This document shows positions 13,401-22,960 of a stretch of DNA of 64,000 nt, piece after piece (position 1 is the stretch's first letter; every line of letters starts with the position of its first letter). Source of the DNA: Paroedura picta (taxonomy: Eukaryota; Chordata; Lepidosauria; Squamata; Gekkonidae); NCBI RefSeq assembly GCF_049243985.1, contig NC_135381.1:20199345-20263344 (forward strand). Direction: 5' to 3'. Under the pieces are notes generated by a model. That model worked only from the letters and a program-made list of their open reading frames with translations, was not told where the DNA came from and did not search any database. Made by a program: the position numbers and the translations under genes.

Positions 13401-16400
13401 TAGCACCTTTAAGACCAACAAAGTTTTTCTTTGCACTGACAGGCAGGGGAGAGGGCAGCGATGCGAGGGCCCGCAGCGTGTTGGAGCTGGGTGAGGTGGC
13501 AAATGTACCTTGGGGCACATCAATGGAGCGTTGTCCCCAGAGTGTGGGGCAAGTGGCAGCAAGTGGGCTGCAAGGGCGACTGCCTGGGGGGGGGGCTGCA
13601 CCAGGGCATGTGGCGCTTTCGCAGGCTGCTCCGGCGCACTGGCTGGCTGGGTGGACAGGAGTGGGCGTGGCCAGTGTGGGTGAGGGCCCAATCGGGATGC
13701 GCTTTGTGCGTCCCAATTGAGCCCTCACCCACACTGGCCACGCCCACTCTCCGCCCACTAAGGCCTTAGCCTTTTATTAAACAGTGGAACACTGTTTAAA
13801 GATGCTGATGTTGATAATGCTTAAAGTAAGATGGATCATATATGCTTGCATGCATACTTACAACACAGATAAAAGGGTTTTTTTTTTTTTGCTGGGATGT
13901 TTTTAGAATGTTTGTGTGATTGCTCCTTGTCAATGGCTGATTCATTACGGAAAGCTTTCTTTTATTGTTCCACACATACTGTTGCCTGGGGAAAATTTCT
14001 TGCAAAATTGTTGCCAAAATATTCAGCCAATTCTGATACCCCTAAATTGCAACTGTTTCTAAGTGGCTTTGGTGCAGCCTGCAGTTGATGTGGCTAAAGT
14101 CTTTTTTGCTATTGCTTTTAATCCTTAGATGTTTTTTTCTTGGTGCATGGCTTATGGACTCCTAAACATGAACAAAGTAAAATATTCTTCATTATTATCA
14201 TACCAAAGACAGTACAGGTTAAAATTATGCTAGTAATGGGGAAAACATACAGACCAAAGAAATACAATCACTGATTTTAAATTGAATAACAGAGCTTCAG
14301 TTTCCACAGGGTTTTACAAAACAAAAGGAAGAGACATCTTTCTGGAAAGAGCTGGGACTCAGGAGTAGAAGACATGCTTTGAATAATAGACCTGGAAAGT
14401 ACCTCCAGGGTGACCTGGCAATTCTTCTCAAATAACATTGTTCCGGTACTGATGTTTTTATGATCTCAAACACAATGCCACAAAGCAGTAGCAGAAAGAA
14501 CCAAGGGTCAACTGATGTGATAGTATACCAGAAAAAACGTCACTCTGCCAACACCCCCAAAAGAGCCCTATGCTCCACCACCTCCAACTGCCTGGTGATC
14601 CCTGGCCTGAAAGAGGTACATCAGGCCTCAACAAGGGCCAGAGCCTTCTCTGTCCTGGCCTCACCTGGAGGAATGTGCTCCTTGAAGAGATCAGGGCTCT
14701 GCCCGAATTCCCACAATTTAACAGGCCTGCAAAAGGGAGCTCCTCCACCAGGCATTTGCTTGAGGCCAACCAACCCAACAACATCCACAGGTCCCCCCCC
14801 CGACACCTCCTTACATGACTGAATCTGACCTACCTAAGGGTTCCGTTAAAGTTACTGTTGAACAATGTTTCTGTTGAAATATTCTAGTTGATATGTTATA
14901 TCTTATGATTGTTATATTTGTTATGATCTTCTAATTAATTACCCTATAACATTTTATATAAACTACCCAGAGCCGTATGGAAGGGTGGCATAAAAATATA
15001 AATAATTTAATCAGTGCCAAAATGGCCAATATTGTGCTTGTCTGATGCCTTCATATTTAAACTCCTTTATAAAAGAAAGGGGGGGGGGAGACAAGGCTTC
15101 ATCACATTGAATACCTGAAGACTATTTCTTCATTCTTCTAGAGAAAGAGGTTCTGGCAATTAGCCCAATGCATCTCTTTGCTTAGTTCAGCACACAAGCC
15201 CTACTCAAGACTGTACAAAAGACTAACTGTACCCAACAAGGAATGACAGACACTTGCCATCAAAGCAAATTGCCTATCATTTCTCAAACATGACATTTTA
15301 ATTGTTAACAGTTACAATTCTCTTGGTTCTAAATAAAGGATAGTTGTCTATTTAAGAATACAAGGGCTTTCTTGCAAAAAAGTGTGAAAGCTGTGGAAGG
15401 GGCACAAGCAGGTAAATCAGCATGCTTTGTGCATGGTATATACATAGTTCTCACTCTATGACAGTGTTCACGTGCTTTTCTTCCTGCCTATTTTTCAGTT
15501 GGTCCCTGCCACTGCCAATAAAGCTAAAAATTAATACAAGTTTTCCACAGGAAAAAAATCAGATATAACATTGCAGTTATTCTCAAAAACAAGTTCTAAA
15601 TGTATGCTTTGTATTCATCTTACACTTCTCCATTCCTAAAGAGTGAGGAGTGCTCAGGTCTGAAGCCTCCATCAATTCCTTTCTTCTTCAGTTTATCTGC
15701 CCTGAACCACAACAGCAGGCTCTTCAAGAGTGATCCATTGCAGATGCTTATACTCAAACAGAGAACGCAGTAGCTGGTTTGCAATACTTGTCATTTTCAC
15801 AGCGTTCAACTAGAGTGCAGCAGGACAATATTAATTCATTTCTGCAGAAGGAATTTAATCTTTTTTTTTGTTGCTAAGGAATGCAACTTTATGTTTCTAT
15901 ATAATCATGAAGAGCGGGGAGCTAGCATGCCAGTAAAGCAGCCTCACTCTTTTTCTTTGTTTAGTAAGGCATCATCCTGTTAATCTTGCTATTCTACGTA
16001 ATTCACCTTGAATCCCACTGTGAAAGGCAGACTATAAATATTTGTTGTTGTTAGATGTGAAGTCGTGTCCGACCCATCGCGACCCCATGGACAATGATCC
16101 TCCAGGCCTTCCTGTCCTCTATCATTCCCCGAAATCCATATAATTAATGCAAATAAATAAAATCTAAATATGGCTGCTGTCAATGGTAAAGGGAACATAC
16201 AACCCAAACAAACTCATTACCTTGAAATGTTTGGACTTAAAAAGTATATTTGAAGCCATGTTTTCCAGAGTGCTCTCTCTAGAGTTCACATCCAAGATAT
16301 TGTTACATGAACCAATATACACTGGATGACTCCATGCTGCTTCTTTCTATTACATACATGTTCCAGGCTACCACCTTTTACCCTTGTACAGATACTTTCA

Positions 16401-19400
16401 CAAGCTACTGGACATCTACAGTAATTGTTTTTTTTTTGGGGGGGGGATTTGAGGTGTTAACTCTTTGAGAATTGCACTGACAATGCTAGCATGAACGGAT
16501 TTTCTTTTAATCCAGTACAAACAAGCATAACAACCAGAGAATGAAAAATGCTATACAAAAGTTGATTTACAGGCACAATCACAAAGGTCTAATTAGAAAT
16601 TATACCTAGGACTTCAAGGAGTTGATGACAGGTATGTTCTATTTGCATAGACTGAAAAACGTAACTTCAAAACTTAAAACATGACATACCCAATCATGAG
16701 CTGCAGAAAGTCTCCTTAATAGGCAAAGGCACTAGAACATGAAGCAGCCTAGGAAGTCTGTCCTCATAATTCCTCCCTAATGAGCACGGCATTAATATCT
16801 CAACCAAATGATGACTTTAAATAGAAAAAGTATGCTTTGGCTATGGAGAAGGCTTAGGGAACAGGGCAGTGAAGCAACATTTCCGGCCTTTCTGTTTTAC
16901 TAGTTCTGCACAAAAGCAAATAAATCACATCTTCAAGAGACTTTTGCCTTATTTGTCCATAAAGAGGAAGTACAATTAGAAACGAGCTACAAGCCTGGCT
17001 AAAAGCAGAACGGATTTCCATTTAGGAGAAGCATCTAACTCATGATCTGTTGATTAATCTAAAAGGTGAAACCAGATTTTCTAAACATTTTCTGTAAAGA
17101 CCAACACAACCTCAACAGCTATGCTTCCCAACCATATTCTGCATGATTTCTGGGGTTTCTCAAAGCCTGAAGAATGTTTTGGGGTTAAAAATGGTTAAAA
17201 AGTTGAGAAAGGCTACAATTAGAGTCTCACAATCATGGCCAAAATTTACATACTTGAGTAAGTGGGGGAGTGGCAGCAACTGTAAACCTCCCCCACTACT
17301 CACCTCTCCTGCTGCCCATCTGCTTGTTATGAGCCAACCCACCAACCACATTACTGTCTGTAGACGCTGCCAAGATTACTGGGGGAAGGGTGTGAAGATG
17401 AACAGAAGCAATGCTTTCAGCTGCACTGACTGCCCAGTGCAATTGGGGAAGGCAGGTTTGCAAGAACTAGGAGAAGTAGAATATGAGCGGATGAGGGCCA
17501 GCCATGTGGGTGGGCAAGTGAAATAGGAGAACACAGGCAGGTAGGCAGAGAAGTGCAAGTGGAGTATAGCAATAGGCAAAGGAGGGAAGGCACTCTGAAA
17601 CTAGCCTTGGCCAAAATACTTTGATATACATGAACAAGGCACCTTTCTAGCACAGATGGGTGAAATACTTATCAGGACAGTGTGATTAATTTTCATTCAG
17701 GAAAAGTTGTCTTCTCTACATAGCATTAAGACCAAGAGGCAATATATTCTCCCGCATACTTTCCCACACAAATGCTTTACAGTTCACCTCCATTTTATTG
17801 TGGCCCAACAGATGGCAAAGGGAATTCTTATGCTTAACCGTAACATATCTTACTTTGTATACCTGAAAGAACACTCTTTTATAATATCTTAGTGAACTCT
17901 GCTATGGCGACTGCCAAAGTGCTTGCCAGTTGCTTCCTCAGGCTTGAAGATAAAATCCAATGGGTTCTGAATGGAAGAGGGAAAAAAGGTGCTCGAAGTT
18001 ACCAGCTGACCCCCCTAGCAAATCACTGGCCTCCTGGTTAGGTGTATCAAGCTGTTCACCCTTAGGTATGTCATAAGCACATAGCACTGGGCTTAGCACC
18101 AAGACAGCCAGCTTGGTGTGGTGGTTAGGAGCACGGACTTCTAATCTGGTGAGTCGGGTTTGATTCCGTGCTCCTTCACATGCAGCTTTGGGCTCACCAC
18201 CTTGGGCTCCTCACTGGACTGATTAAACTATTCTGACTAAGCAGTAATATCAGGGCTCTCAGCCTCACCTACTTCACTGGGTATCTGTTGTGGGGAGAGG
18301 AAAGGGAAGCCGCTTTGAGACTCCTTCAGGTAGAGAAAAGTGGCATATAAGAACCAACTCTTCTTCTTTAAAACCCTTCCTTTCTTTGCACACTGAAACC
18401 AAACTCTCTCCTCTCCAGAGCAAAGAGCCACCTCTGACTTTCTTCCACCTTCTCAGTGCAAGAGGTACATCAGAGAAGCATCCACAAGGAACAGCCATTC
18501 TGTAGCAGTTGCTTATATCATAGGATAACATTTGTCTTGGAACCTCCCAGTGTTTTTTGAAGCCTTCCAATGCTTGGTTTTTATCCCTGCCTTCCACAGC
18601 AACTATTTTTGATGGGCTATTATGTCTGCTTGCTGCTGGGGGGTAAACGGTAATGACTGGGGAAGGCACTGGCAAACCACCCCGTATTGAGTCTGCCATG
18701 AAAATGCTAGAGGGCGTCACCCCAAGGGTCAGACATGACCCGGTGCTTGCACAGGGGATACCTTGACCTTAATTATGTCTGTAGCAGCCTTTCTGTGGTG
18801 ACACCCACTTTTTGTCATCAAGTCAATGTTAAAACCCTGTCGAATTTTCAATGCAAGAAACATTCAGGGGTGGTTTGCCATTGCCTACTTCTGCATAGTG
18901 ACCCTGGGTATTATTGGCCGTCTCTTATTCAAATACTAATGAGAGACAACCCTGCTTAGCTTCCAAGTTCCTACTAGTCTGGGCTGTCCAGGTCAGGGCT
19001 AGTACACACTGGTGTCTCTCAAATTTCTAAGAAGTGCTCAGAAATTCAGTAAAATTGGGGCTGATTTAAGCTTTAGAAAAACATGCCAAGCCTCATGAAC
19101 CCATGTTTTATAGAAAGAGCTCTTAAGTGGATGGTTAGCACATGGGATATGGTATTTGTCTAAACAAAAACAAATGAAAGTATGGCATCCAAAGCATACT
19201 AACTGTACAATTTAAAGTACATTTCACCACTTCCTATCAAAAACCCTCTAACTATTGGCATCCCAAGTCAGAATTTTACTCCTTATGCCTTAAGCAGACA
19301 CTGCCCATACATTTTAAAACTTCTCTATGCAATTATGAGTGCTACAACTTTTTTAAAAAAGTAATTCTCAGGAAACCACATCCCATTTCCATGAAACAAA

Positions 19401-22400
19401 ATGTACTGAACATGAATTTCCCTGTCTGCATTCCTGTCCACATAATAAGTTTGTTATTTTCATGTTCTGCTGGACAATACCTTGCAATTTTATGCTTCTT
19501 TTTAAATAAGAGCAAAATCCGTGTAGTATAGAATGCCCACAAGAATCCAGGAGAAATATGCACATCATTCACAGATCATGGAGGAATTAAAGAAGCAGCC
19601 ATAGTATAGTGTTCACTGGCCTCCATCTACATGGATTCCCTTAAAGAATGCACTCCCAGGATAGTTGCAAATCAGGAAACCAACACAAAGAGGTATGGGA
19701 AAGACTTCTCCATATGCACTGTGGTCATGATTCAAATAATGCACCACACAAAGAAGCTGAGTAGAATGCACTACTTACATCTGACTGACAAATGACACAG
19801 CCTACTGGCCTCAAGTTCAGCCTACCTAGTCTATAATGTGTGAATCAGCCTTCAGTGGTTGAGGGCCAGGCTTATACAGAGATATATCTTAATATAAAAA
19901 CTCTCATTGCAAAGCAAACACCCAGCAATTCACAAACATTTAAAGGTTTCTTAACCTACCGCTTTGAAATTCAAAATTGACATTTCCTTAAAGGCACATT
20001 TATCTATACCAAATCTGGGTTAATATGAAATGTAAGACTGCCAAGATTTTTGTACATAATTATTTTTACAAGGAAGACAAAAACCTTAACACCATTGTAT
20101 AAAATTTATAGCTGTCTCAATTTTACGTACTTAACAGCCAATTTAATGCTTCAAAACTTCTAGAGTTCTAAATCTATGCAACCCATACAAAACGAGAACA
20201 TCTCTGATTATTCTTTGGGCCTACAAAGCATGAACTGTTAAATTAGGGAATTAAAATAATGCTTCAGATCTACTTGTTATCACTACAGAACCATGAAATT
20301 ACCTTACCTACCCAAGATGTCATAAGGTACCACGACCTATACAGTGACCATTAAATTTTTAGTAAATTAACTGTCCCAAGAAGGACCTGACTATGCAATG
20401 GCTTCTTTTTCATCTAGGCATGTTCAATTAAATCTCATGCCGAATGTGTATATGTTAGATACTGTGCTAAAGTTGTACCTCATTTCTAAGTCAATTGAAT
20501 TGTACTGAGCCCTGCAGATGCACAAACAAGTCCATCAGCAACTATTCCAACATTTTCTCCCTTTCCTTATCTGACTTTTAAACTTCTTAGTTTTAAACAC
20601 TGAGCACAATATACAGTTCTAAATGTGGTCCACAATAAAGACCAAGGGAGGCAGTGTTCAGAAGGCAGGCAAAATCATGGCACTCTGGCATTCTTAATAA
20701 TAACACAATTCTCCAACGTTACACAAAGTCACATCCTCTGATTTCAAGTTAATATTACTGACACTTTTTAAAAAGAGAAAATACCTGGCTGGATGTAATC
20801 CAATCATTTTAATTCCATTACCTTTTCACCCTGTGCTCAAAGAAACCTAACCAATTGAGGATAAACCTAATGGACATGTATTGTGTGAAAATCTTCCTGA
20901 AGTTACAATAAAAGGAAACACACACATTCCATTAATTTCACAGCAACTATGCTAATGCCAGTGTTGAAGGTCCAACCTAGGTTATTAAATGACAGCAACT
21001 ACATTAAAACAGCAAAAAAGCAAACTGTAATCAGTGAATGTACTTGTTTTTCAGCCTTGTCTTCTCAATATGTGGCAGTCCAAGGAGGAAAAAAACTTAT
21101 ACTGGGATAGTTACAAACAACAAATCCACTTTATAGTCAAACGAACCTTGTATACTGGATTTGAAACAACTCATGAATAACTGCTTCATGTAATATCCAT
21201 TCTTATCAATAGGCACAATGGCAATCCACCATCATCCTCCAATTTCCTTTCCTCTTGCATCTGTAACCCACTAACCTATTCACTCTTAGGCTCACTCCCC
21301 AACAAGCTCTCAATTTAGCCTTAGCTCCCACAGCTTTATGCAGTGGTCACAAAAAATGTTGATTTCACATCCATGCAGTCTCCAGTCCAGAATCTATTCC
21401 CACAGCACCTGCCCTTCCATCCAATCCATCACCTACCACACAACAAATACTATGCACCATAAAGATAGATTCAAGTGGACAGACATGTTGGGTCTGAAGT
21501 AGCACAACAAAATTTGAGCTCAACGGAACATTTAAAACCAATAAAGATTTATTCAAGGTGTGATGTTCCGGGTGCTTAAAGGGCCATTGGCCTCAAATTT
21601 TGTTATGCAGTACAAAAAACAACCTGACAGGTTTACAGGAACAGTCCTATTCCTCACTTTCGCATACCGGCACAATGAAATACCCTCAAAACTTCTGCCA
21701 CACCGCAATACGACCACCAGCCTCCCCATCCTTCCCTGAACCGCAACCTGAACTCCCCTCCCCCATTCCCCCCCATTCTGGACTCTCCCTCCCGCTGCGC
21801 AAACCAAATATAAACCTCTCCCCGCGTCTCCCAAGTGCAGCCCCTCACCCCAACAGCATCCTTTCCGCGACATCAGACTCCACAAAGCCTATGAGCACAC
21901 CACCTCACCCCTTCCCTCCTGCACCCCAAAGCCCGCCCCTCCCACCCTCGCTTTGCAATGGCGCCGCCCCGTACAAAAGCAACCAACCACCCCATTCCTT
22001 AATGACCCCCCCCCCACATCCCGCTCGTACATAATACCCGTGGGCGGGGGGGGGGGTTGCTAGGACCATCAAGTCCCCACCCCAATGGCTGCCCTCGCCC
22101 CCTTCTCTCCCTCCCCCCCCCCCAGCCGCGAAGGCCCGGGCCAGGCCCTCTCCCTCTGCTCCTCACCGGCTTGCGTGGTGTCGCTGAGGTCGTAGGCGCC
22201 GCCGCCGCCGTTGGCCGAGCTCGGGGCGGCCGGGAACTCGCGCAGCTTCCTCCCGCTGAGGCAGAGGAGGCCGGAGCTGCTGGCCTCCTCCAGGGCCTTG
22301 TCAAGGCTGCGGCCGGTGTGAGGGGACGACGAGGCGGCTCCGCCAGACGACGACGACGACGCCGCGGCCGAAGAAAGGGGCGGCGAGGCGCCGGCCCCAC

Positions 22401-22683
22401 AGCCCGAGTACCCGCCGGCCGCGCCCCAGACCGGGCCCGTGCCAGGGTAAGAGAGCGTCAGGTGAGCCGGCAGGCCCAGGCCGAAGAAGCCCGAGCCCGG
22501 CTCCGACGAGGAGGACGACGAGCCCGCCGCGGTGGTGGCGGCGGCGGTGGTAGTGGAGGAGGAAGAAGAGGAAGCGGCGCTGGGGGGGACCAGGCCTGGG
22601 CCGGGGACAGGGCCCGGAGCCGGCCCCCCGGGACCATCGCCGCCCCCACCGGCCGTGGTGCCTCCGCCTTGCCCGGCCGCCAT
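1298..22683 (-). CDS. LRCH2: LRCH2, leucine-rich repeat and calponin-homology protein 2 (5' 14 coding exons; 3' end outside window)
   Basis: Fourteen exons on the minus strand join in phase: 22683-22167, 12384-12240, 10251-10125, 9671-9566, 9468-9332, 8777-8644, 7174-7087, 6352-6241, 5408-5311, 5213-5146, 4970-4866, 3337-3269, 2401-2353, 1414-1298. They total 1872 nt (624 codons) without a stop. Order of parts: a low-complexity Gly/Pro/Ser/Thr/Ala N-terminus (1 to about 130), the family motif RSLDKALEEA, about eight LRRs (roughly 173-345), then KGKVHIFKFLSIQAC and a charged linker. DKKPDSLDLPSLGKR, EERRRSKQIRREYFK and the start MAAGQGGG fit LRCH2 rather than LRCH1, LRCH3 or LRCH4, as I recall those proteins. 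Family members pair an LRR domain with a C-terminal CH domain; Drosophila LRCH acts at the actin/septin cortex. The CH-domain exons must lie left of base 1. All introns are GT-AG. Confidence 0.95.
1415..2352 (-). other. LRCH2: LRCH2 intron 13
   Basis: No exon apart from its flanks. It contains an 11-G run at 1777-1787 and a weak SINE-tail-like patch (1845-1925). The rest is unassigned. Confidence 0.6.
2353..2401 (-). CDS. LRCH2: LRCH2 exon 13 (49-nt micro-exon)
   Basis: 49 nt between TTTTCACAG and GTAATA. Encodes SLSADEANSPSSPYSWQ, corresponding to SADEVNSPLSPLTWQ. It is required to bridge the phase-2 end of exon 12 and the phase-0 start of exon 14, which supports it despite its size. Confidence 0.9.
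2915..3110 (+). repeat. Interspersed MITE-like repeat (GTTGGTCT family)
   Basis: Contains CACGTTGGTCTGCAGCAGAA, GACACCTTAGAGAACAAGAAG, GGGTATGAGCTTTCGAGAGTC and the mirrored end TAAAGGACTAGAATCTAAC. Same family as copies at 7553, 11341, 21483, 23216 and 30888. In LRCH2 intron 12. Confidence 0.7.
3269..3337 (-). CDS. LRCH2: LRCH2 exon 12
   Basis: 69 nt between GGTTTTAG and GTATTT. Encodes LLNHSTSASTRNRPKQAAEA then EK; compare ILNHSTSVMRNKPKQ in mammalian LRCH2. Confidence 0.92.
3338..4865 (-). other. LRCH2: LRCH2 intron 11
   Basis: No repeat of known family recognised, except an imperfect tandem duplication at 4495-4640. Short open frames here look random. Confidence 0.6.
4495..4640. repeat. 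Imperfect two-copy tandem duplication (period about 77)
   Basis: Both units contain AAATATTTAGATTCCA, TTTTCATT, TTTCCTCT and AATGATCA/AAGATCAT in the same order (4495-4571 and 4572 to about 4640). Confidence 0.65.
4866..4970 (-). CDS. LRCH2: LRCH2 exon 11 (helical region)
   Basis: 105 nt between TTTTTTAG and GTATTT. Encodes NQREQLLAEEDDELKEVTDL followed by RKIAAQLLQQEQKN, a strongly charged, probably coiled-coil segment well conserved in LRCH2. Confidence 0.95.
5146..5213 (-). CDS. LRCH2: LRCH2 exon 10
   Basis: 68 nt between CTGTAAG and GTGAGT. Encodes EHVKQAEKLKKTERNEDWGD then EKR, a Lys/Glu-rich, probably helical stretch. The acceptor follows a long pyrimidine run. Confidence 0.9.
5311..5408 (-). 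CDS. LRCH2: LRCH2 exon 9
   Basis: 98 nt between CCACTAG and GTAATT. Encodes DPDVCDYLDPTSEDVASCDQ, matching the acidic LRCH2 segment I remember as VYDFVDPNTEDVA. The second half (TGPAVCYIK) looks diverged from mammals. Confidence 0.9.
5409..6240 (-). other. LRCH2: LRCH2 intron 8
   Basis: No exon seen. A stretch at about 5660-5960 gives TVPYLWNAFPQD in the plus direction, faintly like the end of a LINE protein, but too short to call. Confidence 0.5.
6241..6352 (-). CDS. LRCH2: LRCH2 exon 8
   Basis: 112 nt between CTTTTTAG and GTAAAT. Encodes PSDDDTISLHSQVSES, then a less conserved polar stretch ending ELQK. Continues the linker from exon 7 in frame. Confidence 0.93.
6353..7086 (-). other. LRCH2: LRCH2 intron 7
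   Basis: AT-rich; I see nothing beyond splice sites. Confidence 0.6.
7087..7174 (-). CDS. LRCH2: LRCH2 exon 7
   Basis: 88 nt between TTTACAG and GTAAGT. Encodes MEDFYPNKNHGPDSGIGSD and NGDKRLSTTE, a conserved Ser-rich linker after the LRRs. Ends in phase 0. Confidence 0.95.
7175..8643 (-). other. LRCH2: LRCH2 intron 6
   Basis: Holds one MITE-like repeat (7553-7670). The remainder is unassigned. Confidence 0.6.
7553..7670 (+). repeat. MITE-like repeat (GTTGGTCT family)
   Basis: GTAGCCGTGTTGGTCTGAAG, then AGTCCAGTAGCACCTTTAAG and ACCAACAAAGATTTATTCAA, then GAGCTTTCGAGTGCAAGC. Clean copy of the family. Confidence 0.8.
8644..8777 (-). CDS. LRCH2: LRCH2 exon 6 (LRR cap and LRCH2-diagnostic linker)
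   Basis: 134 nt between TGAACAG and GTAAAC. Encodes VCLKGKVHIFKFLSIQAC, common to the family, then RIDKKPDSLDLPSLGKR and PSQPLTD. The second part is the clearest evidence for LRCH2 over LRCH1 and LRCH3. Confidence 0.95.
8778..9331 (-). other. LRCH2: LRCH2 intron 5
   Basis: No feature recognised besides splice sites. Confidence 0.6.
9332..9468 (-). CDS. LRCH2: LRCH2 exon 5 (last LRRs)
   Basis: 137 nt between CCCACAG and GTTCGT. Encodes ELGDLPLVKLDFSCNKITE and CYRKLRHLQVIILDNNPMQ, followed by IPPAQ at the end of the repeat domain. Confidence 0.95.
9566..9671 (-). CDS. LRCH2: LRCH2 exon 4 (LRRs)
   Basis: 106 nt between CACGTAG and GTAAGC. Encodes DISCNEIQVLPQQIGKLQS and LRELNLRRNNLHILPD. Starts in phase 0 and leaves one G for exon 5. 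Confidence 0.95.
9672..10124 (-). other. LRCH2: LRCH2 intron 3
   Basis: No feature recognised besides splice sites. Confidence 0.6.
10125..10251 (-). CDS. LRCH2: LRCH2 exon 3 (LRRs)
   Basis: 127 nt between TTTTTAG and GTGAGT. Encodes RNLLSTLPKYLFDLPLKV and SNNKLVSVPEEIGKLRDLME, two further leucine-rich repeats. Ends in phase 0. Confidence 0.95.
10252..12239 (-). other. LRCH2: LRCH2 intron 2
   Basis: Contains one short copy of the GTTGGTCT repeat family at 11341-11430 (GCAGGTAGCTGTGCTGGTCT ... AGCACCTTAAGGACCAACC) and a short CA-rich patch near 11887. Confidence 0.6.
12240..12384 (-). CDS. LRCH2: LRCH2 exon 2 (first LRRs)
   Basis: 145 nt. Acceptor CCTTTTAG precedes 12384; donor GTTGGT follows 12240. 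Encodes the first LRR units, including SKNRFAEIPPDVWQFAPLE and TLNLYHNCIKSVPEAI. Its phase fits exon 1 (G+AC gives Asp) and exon 3 (AG+T gives Ser). Confidence 0.95.
13388..13765. repeat. GC-rich repeat with internal palindrome
   Basis: Starts with a GTTGGTCT-family scrap (ACCAGTAGCACCTTTAAGAC). A GC-rich block follows and ends in inverted arms 13661-13699 and 13709-13747 (36 of 39 bases pair; GTGGGCGTGGCCAGTGTGGG / its complement). Probably a non-autonomous DNA element; family not identified. Confidence 0.6.
14540..15005 (+). repeat. CR1/L2-like LINE, 3' end fragment
   Basis: Reads LVIPGLKEVHQASTRARAFS, then cognate WNELPEEIRALPE-like text with changes. It ends in a 3' tail, ACTACCCAGAGCCGTATGG...GGCATAAAAATATAAATAAT. 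Related tails occur at 25420, 26675, 56210 and 58531. Degraded. Confidence 0.75.
15990..16135. repeat. LINE 3' tail followed by RTE-BovB 3' fragment (minus)
   Basis: TTCACCTTGAATCCCACTGTG...ATAAATATTTG is a LINE-type tail. From 16043, GTGAAGTCGTGTCCGACCCA and CCCATGGACAATGATCCTCC match the reverse complement of the BovB 3' end. Confidence 0.7.
17119..17213. repeat. hAT-like element, 3' part
   Basis: Shares GCTTCCCAACCATATTCT, GGGGTTTCTCAAAGCCTGAA and GTTGAGAAAGGCT with the fuller copy at 31624-31948. Confidence 0.7.
18115..18370 (+). repeat. tRNA-derived SINE (family A), near complete
   Basis: AGCCAGCTTGGTGTGGTGGT and GGGTTTGATTCCGTGCTC are tRNA-like A and B boxes. The body has ATATCAGGGCTCTCAGCCTC and TCTGTTGTGGGGAGAGGAAA, and the tail reads GGCATATAAGAACCAACTCT(TCT)n. 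Same family as copies at 38527, 39278, 47170, 49657, 50665, 52938, 53577 and 54750. Confidence 0.85.
18625..18770 (+). repeat. Sauria-type SINE, 3' half with BovB-type tail
   Basis: GCTGGGGGGTAAACGGTAAT through CAAGGGTCAGACATGACCCG and GCACAGGGGATACCTTGACC; the tRNA-like head is missing. Full copies at 25052 and 33393. Confidence 0.8.
18805..19000 (-). repeat. 5S-rRNA-like SINE
   Basis: The stretch CAAATACTAATGAGAGACAA CCCTGCTTAGCTTCCAAG is, reversed, like the 5S rRNA promoter region (GAAGCTAAGCAGGGT...TAGTACTTGGATG). The rest matches the copy at 35673-35865. Diverged. Confidence 0.65.
21483..21580 (+). repeat. MITE-like repeat (GTTGGTCT family), degraded
   Basis: ATGTTGGGTCTGAAGTAGCA, then AACATTTAAAACCAATAAAG and ATTTATTCAAGGTGTGA, a diverged version of the 7553 copy. 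Confidence 0.65.
21600..22060. other. C-rich flank of the LRCH2 CpG island
   Basis: Strongly C-rich plus strand with few CpGs until about 21.95 kb; includes an 11-G run (22046-22056) and an 11-C run (22113-22123) nearby. Open frames here reflect composition, not coding. Confidence 0.5.
22167..22683 (-). CDS. LRCH2: LRCH2 exon 1 (start codon, low-complexity N-terminus)
   Basis: Encodes residues 1-172 plus one base of codon 173. The ATG at 22683-22681 was chosen because MAAGQGGG resembles the LRCH2 start MAASQGGG; the frame stays open upstream to another ATG at 22791, so a 36-residue extension cannot be excluded. After long Gly/Pro and Ser/Thr/Ala runs come RSLDKALEEA, SGRKLREFP and YDLSDTTQA, all LRCH hallmarks. 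The donor is GTGAGG at 22166. Confidence 0.93.
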
Positions 22684-22960
22684 GTACGCGCCACTTAGGA
22701 CTCCCCGCCACACAATAATAATAACAGCAGCAGCGCCCCAGGGCTGCCCACCGCGCAGGCGCGGAGCAGGAGGGGGGAGGAAGGGAGGCAACGCGGGGAG
22801 GCTCAGGGCGCCTGCGCTTGGCCCGAGAAGGGGGTGGGGTCAGGGGCGGGGCCGTGTTCTCTGCTTTGGAGAGCCGACAATAGGGAAAGCCGGACTCGGA
22901 GGCCAGAAGGCAGAGTTAGGCGGCTGTGTTGGGTTTCTGTGTTTTAGGTACAGCGCCTAG
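22684..22960 (-). promoter_or_regulatory. LRCH2: LRCH2 CpG-island promoter / 5' UTR region
   Basis: GC- and CpG-rich DNA runs from about 21.9 to 22.95 kb across exon 1 and upstream. Visible motifs are two copies of GCGCAGGCGC in opposite orientation (22753-22762 and 22808-22817), resembling NRF1 sites, and a GC box GGGGCGGGGC near 22843-22852. There is no clear TATA box, as usual for such promoters. The transcription start itself cannot be placed from sequence. Confidence 0.65.

Larger units (their letters stand above)
12385..22166 (-). other. LRCH2: LRCH2 intron 1 (9.8 kb)
   Basis: First intron. Repeats inside are listed separately (13388-13765, 14540-15005, 16043-16135, 17119-17213, 18115-18770, 18805-19000, 21483-21580). 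The stretches 15.1-16.0, 17.3-18.1 and 19.0-21.4 kb are AT-rich with nothing recognised. Confidence 0.7.

Noticed and set aside
13390-13769. Several 75-122-codon frames on both strands
   Set aside because: They come from the GC-rich palindromic repeat; no domain and no splice context.
18115-18200. tRNA-like A and B boxes here and at other SINE heads
   Set aside because: They belong to SINEs with body and tail; no independent tRNA gene fold is needed.
22057-22698. 213-codon open frame on the plus strand
   Set aside because: It is antisense to LRCH2 exon 1; high GC and low-complexity codons open all frames there.
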